Source of the DNA: Marinobacter manganoxydans MnI7-9
Lineage (GTDB): Bacteria; Pseudomonadota; Gammaproteobacteria; Pseudomonadales; Oleiphilaceae
Assembly (NCBI RefSeq): GCF_000235625.1
Contig: NZ_AGTR01000085.1
Coordinates: forward strand, 372,001 to 436,000
Length of the DNA: 64,000 nucleotides
Reading direction: 5' to 3'
In this document: piece after piece, positions 26,046-33,448 of the stretch
How the letters are laid out: each line of letters begins with the position of its first letter
Position numbering within the stretch: position 1 is the stretch's first letter
Translations under genes and position numbers: made by a program
The notes under the pieces: model-generated
Database searches by the model: none
What the model was told of the DNA's origin: nothing
What the model saw: only the letters and a program-made list of their open reading frames with translations

Positions 26046-27619
26046 TATGCGGACTCCCCGGAACCAGAGGTTGAAGAGACGCTGACCACGGCTCGCGGCC
26101 GAACGACATCAGGCAGTTTGGCAGGCCATATTTTCAGGGTCAGACGGGTGGACCACTCATCGAGGTAGCCCGCGGCGAACAGGAACCGATAAAGCCTGGC
26201 GCCTGCGGGTGAGAAACGGTGGTAGCGAATCTGGTAGTAGCCGCGTACCAGTATTGCGATAAGGGCAGCGACAAAAACCACTTCCAGCAGGCTTGCCTGG
26301 CTTTCCGGTGGCGCAAGCAGCAAACCGAAGAAGGTTTTCTGTAGCCAGTACAGTGCCCAGAAGGCAGCACCAATAACCAGGCCACGGGCAACGGTGAGAA
26401 CGCCGCCGCCGGCTGACAGGAACTCTGAGAGCAGAATCGTCAGGGCGATGCCTGGCACAATCCATGAAAACATGTGCGCCGTGCCGGCCTCATTGGACAG
26501 GAAAACAGTCGGCAGCATGAACAGGCCCGCCAGGGCGGCAGCGGCCAGCCACTGTTTTGGCCCGGGCTCATTGACGGCAACCAGGCGTTTTTTCATCGAC
26601 AACTCAACGGTATTGCCGGCGTTCAGGAAGGTGTGTGCCTTGTAAGCGGAATGCGCAACCAGATGCAGGAGCGCCAGCTCGTACAGCCCCAGAGCGCACT
26701 CAACCAGCATCCAGCCCATCTGGGAGCAGGTTGACCAGGCCAGCCTTACCTTGATGGAAATACGGGTCATCATAACAAGGCTGGCAAACACCGCCGTGGG
26801 GCCTGCCACGGCCAGCAAAAGCCACTGGGCTGCGCTTACTTCTGAAATAAGCGGTGCCATCAGAATCATCAGGAAACCGCCAAGGTTTACAACGCCGGCG
26901 TGAAGCAGGGCGGAAACCGGCGTGGGTGATTCCACCACCTGAATCAGCCAACCGTGGAAAGGCATCTGTGCGCATTTGAGCAAAGCAGCCACAGCCATCA
27001 AAACCGCAGCGATCTGGGCGCCGGCGGGCACCTCTGTTGCACCGGATACCTGGACCAGAATCCGATCAATAAAGGGCGTGTCGTACTGGACATAAAGCAG
27101 GAGGAACGCCAGTGCCAGGCAGAGCTCCGCAATTCGGGCAAAAATGAACTTTTTGTGCGCCGCCAGGGCGGCGCGCGGGCGATCAGGAAAGAACATCAGC
27201 AACTGGTGCAGGCTTACGCTGATGGCAATCCAGCTGACGAGGAACACCAGCAAATGATTGGTGATGGCGATCATGGCCACGCTGGCGAGGATCACCTGAA
27301 GCCAGATCATGAAACGGCGCTGGCCGGGATCCCCGGCAAGATACCTCTCCGAGAAGCGTCCCAGCACCATTCCCAGCAAAGTGATCAGCAGCAACATAAT
27401 TGAGGCCAGAGGCGCGTGACTGAACCAGACGCCATCGACCGGCCACCACCAACTTCCGATTGCGGCGGCCAAAGCCGATACAAAGGCAAGCTTGAAGGTC
27501 AATGACCGTGCGAGAAGGTTGCTCTGGTTGGTTGCCAATCCGGTCGCGACTGCTCCGGCACCGAAAAGCAGCGGTACCAGCAGTGAGAACAAGGATTCGA
27601 TCGCCTGAACATCGAACAT
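26045..27619 (-). CDS. dabB: Inorganic carbon transporter membrane subunit DabB (NuoL/MrpA-like)
   Basis: 524 residues with about 13 hydrophobic segments. The proton-channel core of the NuoL/MrpA family is seen in KCAQMPFHGWLIQVVESPTPVSALLHAGVVNLGG and LAWSTCSQMGWMLVECALG, with the conserved lysine and histidine. Direct coupling to dabA distinguishes it from respiratory complex I subunits. It probably supplies cation-driven energy to DabA. It is first in the operon; the 27620-27745 gap before the chemoreceptor gene shows no gene, only A/T-rich probable promoter sequence. Confidence 0.92.
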   Translation of the reverse strand: MFDVQAIESLFSLLVPLLFGAGAVATGLATNQSNLLARSLTFKLAFVSALAAAIGSWWWPVDGVWFSHAPLASIMLLLITLLGMVLGRFSERYLAGDPGQRRFMIWLQVILASVAMIAITNHLLVFLVSWIAISVSLHQLLMFFPDRPRAALAAHKKFIFARIAELCLALAFLLLYVQYDTPFIDRILVQVSGATEVPAGAQIAAVLMAVAALLKCAQMPFHGWLIQVVESPTPVSALLHAGVVNLGGFLMILMAPLISEVSAAQWLLLAVAGPTAVFASLVMMTRISIKVRLAWSTCSQMGWMLVECALGLYELALLHLVAHSAYKAHTFLNAGNTVELSMKKRLVAVNEPGPKQWLAAAALAGLFMLPTVFLSNEAGTAHMFSWIVPGIALTILLSEFLSAGGGVLTVARGLVIGAAFWALYWLQKTFFGLLLAPPESQASLLEVVFVAALIAILVRGYYQIRYHRFSPAGARLYRFLFAAGYLDEWSTRLTLKIWPAKLPDVVRPRAVVSVSSTSGSGESA

Positions 27620-27745
27620 GCGAGGGCCTCGGAATCAGGAGTATTTAATACGCGTAGTATCCGAGGCTTTTGCTGTGAACAAAAATATATATATCCGATA
27701 GATTCGTTCGTTATTTAAGAATGATTGCCGGGTATGGAAACTGGG

Positions 27746-29671
27746 TCAGGTCCTGTAAGAGTCCAATTGAGACTTCAGTTTTTCCGCTAGTTGCTTCAAC
27801 GTTTCTGCCGCCTCATTGGTTGATGCGGCGTTCTCCTGGCTGCTACCAGCCATTTGCCGAATGTGCTCAAGGCGCTGGTTGATGTCCTCAGAAACCTGGC
27901 TCTGCTGCTCGGCGGCGCTTGCCATTTCAATGTTGGTGTCCCGAATGGTTCGAACGCCCTCGCGCAGTGCCTCGATCGCGTTGCCGGTTTCGCGGATCAT
28001 GTCGTTGGTTTCAGTTGCTAGCTGACTGCCCACCTCAATAACGTCGGTAACACCGGCAACGCCTTCCTGCAGGTGATTGATCTGGTCCTGGATCTCTTTG
28101 ATGGACTCCTGGGTCCGACGGGCCAGGTTTCTGACTTCGTCTGACACCACCGCAAAACCTCTGCCGTGTTCTCCGGCTCGCGCTGCCTCAATCGCTGCAT
28201 TAAGCGCCAGGAGATTAGTCTGTTCCGAAATGTTTTCTATGACGGAAAGAATATTGCCGATGTTATCCGATGCAGCTCTCAGCGAAGCACTGGTTTGCAC
28301 TGAGCTCTGGTTGTTGTCGAGCTGGCTCTGTATTTTCGCCGTGGTTTTGGCAATGAGCGATTGGCCACTTTCGGCCAGACCATCCGCCTCTTTGGCAATG
28401 TTTTCAGCCCTGGAGGCGCTTTCGGCAACAGTTTGAGCGGTTGCTGTCATCTCATTCATGGCGGTTGCAACCTGCTCGGTCTCCTCGGTTTGTTGCGAGA
28501 CGACGGTGGCGGAGTCTGATGCTATGCCCCTTAGACTCGACGAGGCCTCAAGCAGGCTTTCCGAGGATCTTTTGGTTTCTGAAATTGTAGTTTGTAACCG
28601 GTCTAGCAAGCGATCGAAGCCTTGGGCCATGACGTCCAATTCGCTCTTGCCGGTTGCATTGAACCTCACCGTCAGGTCGCCTTCGCCGCTGGCAATGTCG
28701 TTGATGGCATCGATCATTTTTTGGAGAGGTCGAGCCACAACCAGTTGTGCCAGGGCACTCAGGCAGCCGATCAGCACCAGTCCGCCGATCAAAATTGCCA
28801 TGACCGTCTTGATGGTCTGATTGCGAACCATGGCTGCCACTTCGTCTTCCGAGTAGCCGGTGATAATCTGGTACCCCCAGGCATCGAACGCAGTACGTGC
28901 AAGGTTCCAGTCTTCCGGCTCAGATTCCAGCAGGTTTTGCAGTGGATCGGACTCAATGGAGCTGGAGTGCATGCGCAGTCGATTCTTGTCGTCCACCAGG
29001 GCGAGAAATCCTCTTTCCAGCAGGCTGGATGAGGTGATGGCCGCTTCAAGTTCTTCAAGGTCCGCTGAATAGCCCACATACCAGATGCCGATAATCTGGT
29101 TTGAGGCGTTACGGATAGGGCTGTAAGCGGTGAGGTAGGGATTGCCGAGAATATCGACCTGTCCGAAGTAGGCTTCGCCCCGGCTAATGGCCTGCCCGGC
29201 CGCGCCCGCCATATTCAGTTTGGTGCCGATGGCACGGGATCCATCGTCTTTCTTTACGTTTGTGGAAACCCTGACAAAGTCCTGTCCATCCCTGACGAAT
29301 AGAGTGGCTGTGCCGTCCATGATCCCGGTTATGCCATCCACCAGGTCAAAGTTGTTGTTGATCATGGTGTCGCCGAGAAACAGTGCCGGAACGGGTTTGC
29401 CTGCGACCGGTTCGGTTCCCTGGATCCTGGCGGCTCCGAGTTGCTGGCCGCGTTCAATGAGCAGATTCAGCGAATTCTTCACCCGTTTTGACATGAGCTC
29501 GTCGGTGATGGAGAGCATTCCGGTGATCTCCTCGACAAGATCACTCTGCCTTTCAGCGACATCTGCCGTGATCGTTTTCTGCGTGTTTAAAGCGATCACA
29601 ACGCTTGCGAGTATTGCGATGACCAGCAGAACAGCGGCAATCGAGACGATGAACAGTTTTCTGATAGACAT
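27746..29671 (-). CDS. Methyl-accepting chemotaxis protein with periplasmic Cache domain
   Basis: 641 residues from the ATG at 29671 (GGGGA seven bases upstream); an ATG at 29770 would add 33 residues and bury the first helix. TM1 is about residues 6-28. A periplasmic Cache 3/Cache 2-like domain follows ([31 protein letters not shown]), then TM2 near 285-305, a HAMP region and the signalling hairpin with [20 protein letters not shown]. No CheR/CheB pentapeptide is seen at the C-terminus. The ligand is unknown; related Cache folds often bind small organic acids. It appears monocistronic. Confidence 0.92.
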   Translation of the reverse strand: MSIRKLFIVSIAAVLLVIAILASVVIALNTQKTITADVAERQSDLVEEITGMLSITDELMSKRVKNSLNLLIERGQQLGAARIQGTEPVAGKPVPALFLGDTMINNNFDLVDGITGIMDGTATLFVRDGQDFVRVSTNVKKDDGSRAIGTKLNMAGAAGQAISRGEAYFGQVDILGNPYLTAYSPIRNASNQIIGIWYVGYSADLEELEAAITSSSLLERGFLALVDDKNRLRMHSSSIESDPLQNLLESEPEDWNLARTAFDAWGYQIITGYSEDEVAAMVRNQTIKTVMAILIGGLVLIGCLSALAQLVVARPLQKMIDAINDIASGEGDLTVRFNATGKSELDVMAQGFDRLLDRLQTTISETKRSSESLLEASSSLRGIASDSATVVSQQTEETEQVATAMNEMTATAQTVAESASRAENIAKEADGLAESGQSLIAKTTAKIQSQLDNNQSSVQTSASLRAASDNIGNILSVIENISEQTNLLALNAAIEAARAGEHGRGFAVVSDEVRNLARRTQESIKEIQDQINHLQEGVAGVTDVIEVGSQLATETNDMIRETGNAIEALREGVRTIRDTNIEMASAAEQQSQVSEDINQRLEHIRQMAGSSQENAASTNEAAETLKQLAEKLKSQLDSYRT

Positions 29672-29944
29672 GCTGATTCCCCAGAATCTATAAGCTTTAC
29701 GGACTATTGGAGCACGCAAATTACTGCGATCTTTTTTTATATCGGCCGGGATCGATGCTTCCTTAATCATTATTGCGTCATTCGTGAATCATTCCAGAGA
29801 TTACGACGCATATGTGCTGCCAAAAGAGCGGAAATGTCGCTCGGCAGGCACAGGCCTGGCTGCGGATTTGTAAAACCTTCTTGCAATCACCATATTTCTG
29901 CGTCCACGAAATGATCCACCGATGGGGCTCGAGCCTATCGTTCA

Positions 29945-30559
29945 ATGGCCATTGCTGGACGACCCGTGCAAGAAGTGAAAACCGGAAAAGACCGAGGCAA
30001 AGAATTGGATTGTGAAAAAAAAGGCGCCTTCCTGGCTAGAAGGAAAAAGCATTCGACCCTGACCGCTGGGGTTTATTACCCGAAACCCGAAGCCATTGCG
30101 GCCGACTACTGGGGTGTCTTTGTTGATAATACGCCCTACATACTATTGGTGCCTGACGAAGATCGCAGTGCTCGCGAAAAGGCCGAGCGGCTGGCTGAAT
30201 CAGCTAACTTCCGAACGTTGCTTGAAGCAACCCTGACAGCCTGTGAGCGGATTGAGGCGAAACCTGTTGATGGCCGCGCTGTGGATTGGGCCGAAAAGCT
30301 CACCGTGATCAGCGCCAGTCGCTCCGGAGACGTTGAGACGGGAACAAGAGAAATCGGCGAGATCAGGGCAATCCTGATGCCCGGTTGTCATCAGGCCGTG
30401 GCAGACACCCTGTGCATCGACGATACGCTGGCGACTGTGATCGATTCGAAATTTCCGCGAGTTTCGAATTTTGACGATCTTCCAGAACTTTCGGATCGAG
30501 ACGTGAAAATGTCGCTGGGTAACCTGGAAGCCCGCAAGCATCCACGAGGTGGTCACTAG
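29945..30559 (+). CDS. Hypothetical protein
   Basis: 204 residues if the ATG at 29945 is used. That ATG has no clear ribosome-binding site, whereas a TTG at 30005 has GAGG seven bases upstream and would give 184 residues, so the start is uncertain. The protein looks soluble, with an acidic middle and no signal peptide or hydrophobic helix. I do not recognise the family. An eight-base A tract at 30015-30022 lies just after the alternative start. The stop overlaps the convergent small gene by four bases. The 29772-29944 upstream gap shows no convincing gene. Confidence 0.55.
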   Translation: MAIAGRPVQEVKTGKDRGKELDCEKKGAFLARRKKHSTLTAGVYYPKPEAIAADYWGVFVDNTPYILLVPDEDRSAREKAERLAESANFRTLLEATLTACERIEAKPVDGRAVDWAEKLTVISASRSGDVETGTREIGEIRAILMPGCHQAVADTLCIDDTLATVIDSKFPRVSNFDDLPELSDRDVKMSLGNLEARKHPRGGH

Positions 30560-30807
30560 GGGCAGGTGCTCGCCGGGATTTCCGGAGTTTCCTGGAGGGG
30601 AATTGCGCAATCTTCCGGCAATGCGTCGGTCAGCTGCATCAGCAGATCTGTTGTGTGGCTCATCTGCTCGCTGAGTTGACTGTAATCAGTGCTCTGCTGA
30701 TTCTCTGACTGCTGAGCGGCAAGCTGGTACTGCTTTTCGAGGATCAGGTCCTGCAGGAATCTTATTTGCCGGGCAGTCAGAATTACCGGTCGACTGTTGT
30801 CGCTCAT
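30556..30807 (-). CDS. Small hypothetical protein
   Basis: 83 residues, soluble and glutamine-rich (EKQYQLAAQQSENQQSTDYSQLSEQM), probably mostly helical. The opening MSDNSRPVILTARQIRFLQDL has no known motif that I recognise. It is convergent with the larger hypothetical gene, with overlapping TAG stops. Confidence 0.5.
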   Translation of the reverse strand: MSDNSRPVILTARQIRFLQDLILEKQYQLAAQQSENQQSTDYSQLSEQMSHTTDLLMQLTDALPEDCAIPLQETPEIPASTCP

Positions 30808-30962
30808 TGTTTGGCCTTTTAGTCTGTATTAAATAGAAATGAGGGTAGGCTTACGGTGGTTTGCTTGCTATGGATCTGACGTTCCCGTGTTACATCAATG
30901 ATCACGCTATTCCAGCATATGTCTCCGTTTTCACGCTGTTTGGGAGTGCCGGTACCACTCAG

Positions 30963-31103
30963 TCATTTCACAACACCGGATGCTGACTTGATCCGCCACT
31001 CGTGCCTCCAGAAGGTCATGGTTTCCGCAGCACCAGGAATCGACCGGGCCAGTCCCTCGACATTTTCAGGCATCATCATTTCCCACAGTGGGTCTGAACT
31101 CAT
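30963..31103 (-). CDS. Possible 46-residue small protein downstream of the formate dehydrogenase operon
   Basis: The ATG at 31103 opens a 46-codon frame beginning MSSDPLWEMMMPENVEGLAR and ending ASGVVK, with a protein-like mix of hydrophobic and charged residues and two tryptophans. A GGA lies six bases before the ATG. A 15-base inverted repeat (31117-31131) is just upstream. It is transcribed in the same direction as tusA, 108 bases after it. I do not recognise a family. The remainder of 30808-31210 shows no other convincing gene. Confidence 0.35.
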   Translation of the reverse strand: MSSDPLWEMMMPENVEGLARSIPGAAETMTFWRHEWRIKSASGVVK

Positions 31104-31116
31104 CGGAATTCCAATT

Positions 31117-31131
31117 ATTAGGAGTCCTAAT
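31117..31131. promoter_or_regulatory. 15-base inverted repeat, possible operator
   Basis: ATTAGGA-G-TCCTAAT is a perfect inverted repeat around a central G, 14 bases upstream of a possible small gene and 80 bases beyond the tusA stop. It has no T tail, so it does not look like a terminator. An operator for a small dimeric regulator is possible but not identified. Confidence 0.4.
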
Positions 31132-31210
31132 TTAAGATAGGGGGTTGGCGCCTGATTTTCCAAGAGGGCGTGGTGAAGTGTAGGAAAGGATTGACGATTT
31201 CGATGCCGTT

Positions 31211-31450
31211 TTATGCCAGGGAAATGCGGTAACGAGTGACGCCAGCTTCTTCTTCTCTGGTCCATTCAATCCGGTGGCCGGTGATATCACAGAGGGCCTG
31301 AAGGTCCTTTCGGCCGGTGGGGTCATCTGCCAGGAAATCGACGAGTGTTCCGCTGGGCAGGTCTTTGGTCCGTTTTTTGAAGCGCAAGATGGGGAGAGGA
31401 CATACCAGACCGACAGCGTCGATCTGGTATACCCCGGACTGATCAGTCAA
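31211..31450 (-). CDS. TusA-family sulfurtransferase linked to formate dehydrogenase
   Basis: 79 residues from a TTG at 31450, which overlaps the end of the 41-residue gene by eight bases and gives the usual TusA length; a TTG at 31495 would add 15 atypical residues. The hallmark is DAVGLVCPLPILRFKKR, where Cys-Pro is the persulfide-carrying site, followed by FLADDPTGRKDLQALC. TusA proteins relay sulfur from cysteine desulfurase. At the end of an fdh operon the likely job is sulfur supply to the Mo/W cofactor, perhaps through FdhD (45109-45978). This role is inferred from context. Confidence 0.82.
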   Translation of the reverse strand: MTDQSGVYQIDAVGLVCPLPILRFKKRTKDLPSGTLVDFLADDPTGRKDLQALCDITGHRIEWTREEEAGVTRYRISLA

Positions 31451-31568
31451 GGCGAACGCTCTCAGAGCTGGTTTGCGCTGCCGAGGACCAACCAAATTGG
31501 TTCAGCACCATTGGTGCAGCCGTGGCAATGAGCAGGGCCGCGATAAAAGCCGAAATCATTACCTTCAC
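31443..31568 (-). CDS. 41-residue membrane or exported peptide in the fdh operon
   Basis: A GTG at 31568 overlaps the fdhC stop by four bases (GTGA) and has GGAGG six bases upstream (31575-31579). The product starts MKVMISAFIAALLIATAAPM and ends SVRLD; it is one hydrophobic helix followed by a short polar tail, so it is either a single-span membrane peptide or a cleaved export product. The downstream tusA start overlaps its stop. Strong translation signals and coupling on both sides argue that it is real. The function is unknown; it may be a small subunit or assembly factor of the membrane FdhC. Confidence 0.7.
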   Translation of the reverse strand: MKVMISAFIAALLIATAAPMVLNQFGWSSAAQTSSESVRLD

Positions 31569-32737
31569 GACGAACCTCCTTTGCCTTGTTTGGCTTCAAC
31601 CTCAGCGACCCACAGATCGTGGTGTTGACGAGCCCATTCGAGATCAACCTGGCCGTTACCCATAGCGTCGAAGGCACCTTCCATGCCGACCGAGCCGATG
31701 TAGATGTGGGCAATGATGGCCAGCATCATCACGAACGCCACGATAGAGTGCCAGATGTTGGCATACTGCATCTCTTCGTGCGGCGTCAGCACTGTCGGCA
31801 AATCCGTTCCCAAAACAGTGTTCACGACGCCAAACGTCTTGGCAAACATTGGAATTTCAAACGGAAACAACAATGACAGGCCCGACAACGAGACTGAAAA
31901 ACCCAGCAACATCACGGTCCAGAAAACAATTTTCTGACCGGCGTTGAACTTCCTCGCTGACGGATGGGCGTTGGTGAAGATGCCGCCGCCCACTTTGAGC
32001 CACTGCCAATCGAGCTTGTTGGGGATGTTGTGCGCCACCCACATGAAGAAGGTCATCACCAGCCCCAACATAAAGGCCCACGCAATGTTGTTGTGAAGCC
32101 ATTTGGAGCCGGCAGCCAGAGTGGCAAAGGCCTCGGGCCCCATAACCGGAATGAGGAAACTGCGACCCATCAAGGTGATTAACCCCGTTATAGCTAATGC
32201 GACAAACGAGCCCGCCAACAGCCAGTGACCAAATCGTTCGATGGCTTTGAATCGTTCAACCGTGGTGCCCGCAGGGCCGCCTGTGATTTTGATTCTTCCG
32301 CGCACAAAATAGAACACTGCCAGTAGCGCAATGATAGCCAGGATTGCACTGCCACCGTAAGTGATGACCGGCCCCTCTCGTAACTTGTACCAGGGTATGC
32401 CTCCGTCCTGGATCAGGACGTCAGCGGCAGGCCCCCGGGCCTGGGTACTGGGGTCAATCTTGTTGTATCGAATGGCACGATAGATGTCGGAATCCGAGCG
32501 CCCTCCCAGGGTGCCGAGTCGACCACTGATCGGTGCCGCATTGGCAGGATTACCCAGGTTTTCCGAGCGAAAAGACTCGTCAATTTCCAACTGTTTTTGA
32601 CGAGCCAGGATGTCTTCCAGGGTTTGAGCACCCCCGGTAGACGTGCGATCAACCGCGGGGGCCTCTTGCGCCCAGACAGGATTAAACACCAGTGTCGCCA
32701 GTGCAAGGACGACAGCACCTAACAACTTACGCTTCAT
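31565..32737 (-). CDS. fdhC: Formate dehydrogenase gamma subunit, cytochrome b556 type
   Basis: 390 residues. A signal peptide (MKRKLLGAVVLALATLVF, cleavage after VWAQ) is followed by a ~110-residue periplasmic stretch, then about five membrane helices. Histidines in RFGHWLLAGSFVALAITG, WLHNNIAWAFMLG and IWHSIVAFVMML are candidates for two haem b ligands. The subunit anchors FdhAB to the membrane and passes electrons to quinone. It lies downstream of fdhB, separated by an unusually stable hairpin, and overlaps the following 41-residue gene. Confidence 0.92.
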   Translation of the reverse strand: MKRKLLGAVVLALATLVFNPVWAQEAPAVDRTSTGGAQTLEDILARQKQLEIDESFRSENLGNPANAAPISGRLGTLGGRSDSDIYRAIRYNKIDPSTQARGPAADVLIQDGGIPWYKLREGPVITYGGSAILAIIALLAVFYFVRGRIKITGGPAGTTVERFKAIERFGHWLLAGSFVALAITGLITLMGRSFLIPVMGPEAFATLAAGSKWLHNNIAWAFMLGLVMTFFMWVAHNIPNKLDWQWLKVGGGIFTNAHPSARKFNAGQKIVFWTVMLLGFSVSLSGLSLLFPFEIPMFAKTFGVVNTVLGTDLPTVLTPHEEMQYANIWHSIVAFVMMLAIIAHIYIGSVGMEGAFDAMGNGQVDLEWARQHHDLWVAEVEAKQGKGGSS

Positions 32738-32775
32738 GCGAGCACCCCAAAAGAATCAAGAAGAAGAGTTCGTTG

Positions 32776-32822
32776 CCGCCATGAGTTTTGCGGGGCCCGG
32801 GGGGCCCCGAAACTCATGGCGG
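32776..32822 (-). other. Very stable intercistronic stem-loop between fdhB and fdhC
   Basis: The arms 32776-32788 and 32791-32798 pair with 32802-32822: an outer 13-base-pair stem, a two-base bulge (TG at 32789-32790) and an inner 8-base-pair GC stem (CGGGGCCC / GGGCCCCG) closing a three-base loop. No T run follows on either side, so it is not a typical terminator. In the fdhABC transcript it would lie three bases beyond the fdhB stop, where it may protect the fdhAB message or reduce fdhC expression. Confidence 0.75.
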
Positions 32823-32824
32823 GC

Positions 32825-33433
32825 TTAAGGGACCTTCTTCCCATAGGCCGTGCCCCATCCCCAGGCGCCGGAACCGAAACCACGGCTCACCACACGCTGG
32901 CGATAGATGTCTGCCACCTCGCTGCCATCACCGGCCAGCAGCGCTTTGGTCGAGCACATTTCGGCACAGATTGGCAGCTTGCCCTCGGCAATGCGGTTGC
33001 GGCCGTACTTGGTGAACTCAGCTGTTGAATTGTCTTCTTCAGGGCCGCCTGCACAGAACGTGCATTTGTCCATCTTGCCCCGGCTGCCAAAGTTGCCCGC
33101 CTGGGGGAACTGAGGCGCACCGAAGGGGCAGGCATAAAAACAATACCCACAACCAATACACAGATCCTTGGAGTGCAACACGATACCGTCTTCGGTCTGG
33201 TAGAAGACATCCACAGGGCAAACGGCCATACAAGGCGCGTCTGAACAGTGCATGCAAGCTACCGAGATCGAGCGTTCGCCAGGCTTACCATCTCCGATGG
33301 TCACCACGCGCCGGCGGTTGATACCCCAGGGGACTTCATTCTCATTCTTACAGGCCGTTACGCAAGCATTACATTCGATGCAGCGTTCGGCATCGACCAG
33401 GAATTTTGCGCGTGCTTTTCCCTCAAGTGCCAT
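32825..33433 (-). CDS. fdhB: Formate dehydrogenase beta subunit, four-cluster ferredoxin
   Basis: 202 residues with four cysteine groups: CIECNACVTACK, CMHCSDAPCMAVCPVD, CIGCGYCFYACPFG and CTFC...CAEMC, consistent with four [4Fe-4S] clusters in the DMSO-reductase-family electron-transfer subunit. There is no signal peptide and no C-terminal membrane helix, so it presumably travels folded with Tat-exported FdhA. It passes electrons from the catalytic subunit to FdhC. It lies 15 bases downstream of fdhA. Confidence 0.94.
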   Translation of the reverse strand: MALEGKARAKFLVDAERCIECNACVTACKNENEVPWGINRRRVVTIGDGKPGERSISVACMHCSDAPCMAVCPVDVFYQTEDGIVLHSKDLCIGCGYCFYACPFGAPQFPQAGNFGSRGKMDKCTFCAGGPEEDNSTAEFTKYGRNRIAEGKLPICAEMCSTKALLAGDGSEVADIYRQRVVSRGFGSGAWGWGTAYGKKVP

Positions 33434-33448
33434 GATTTACACCTCTTG

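Noticed and set aside
29812-30015. 67-codon frame before the hypothetical gene
   Set aside because: It overlaps the start of the better-supported gene in another frame and has no ribosome-binding site or recognisable motif.
30898-31140. An 80-codon plus-strand frame opposite the small minus-strand gene
   Set aside because: It has no ribosome-binding site and a composition typical of antisense shadow; the minus-strand frame looks more protein-like.
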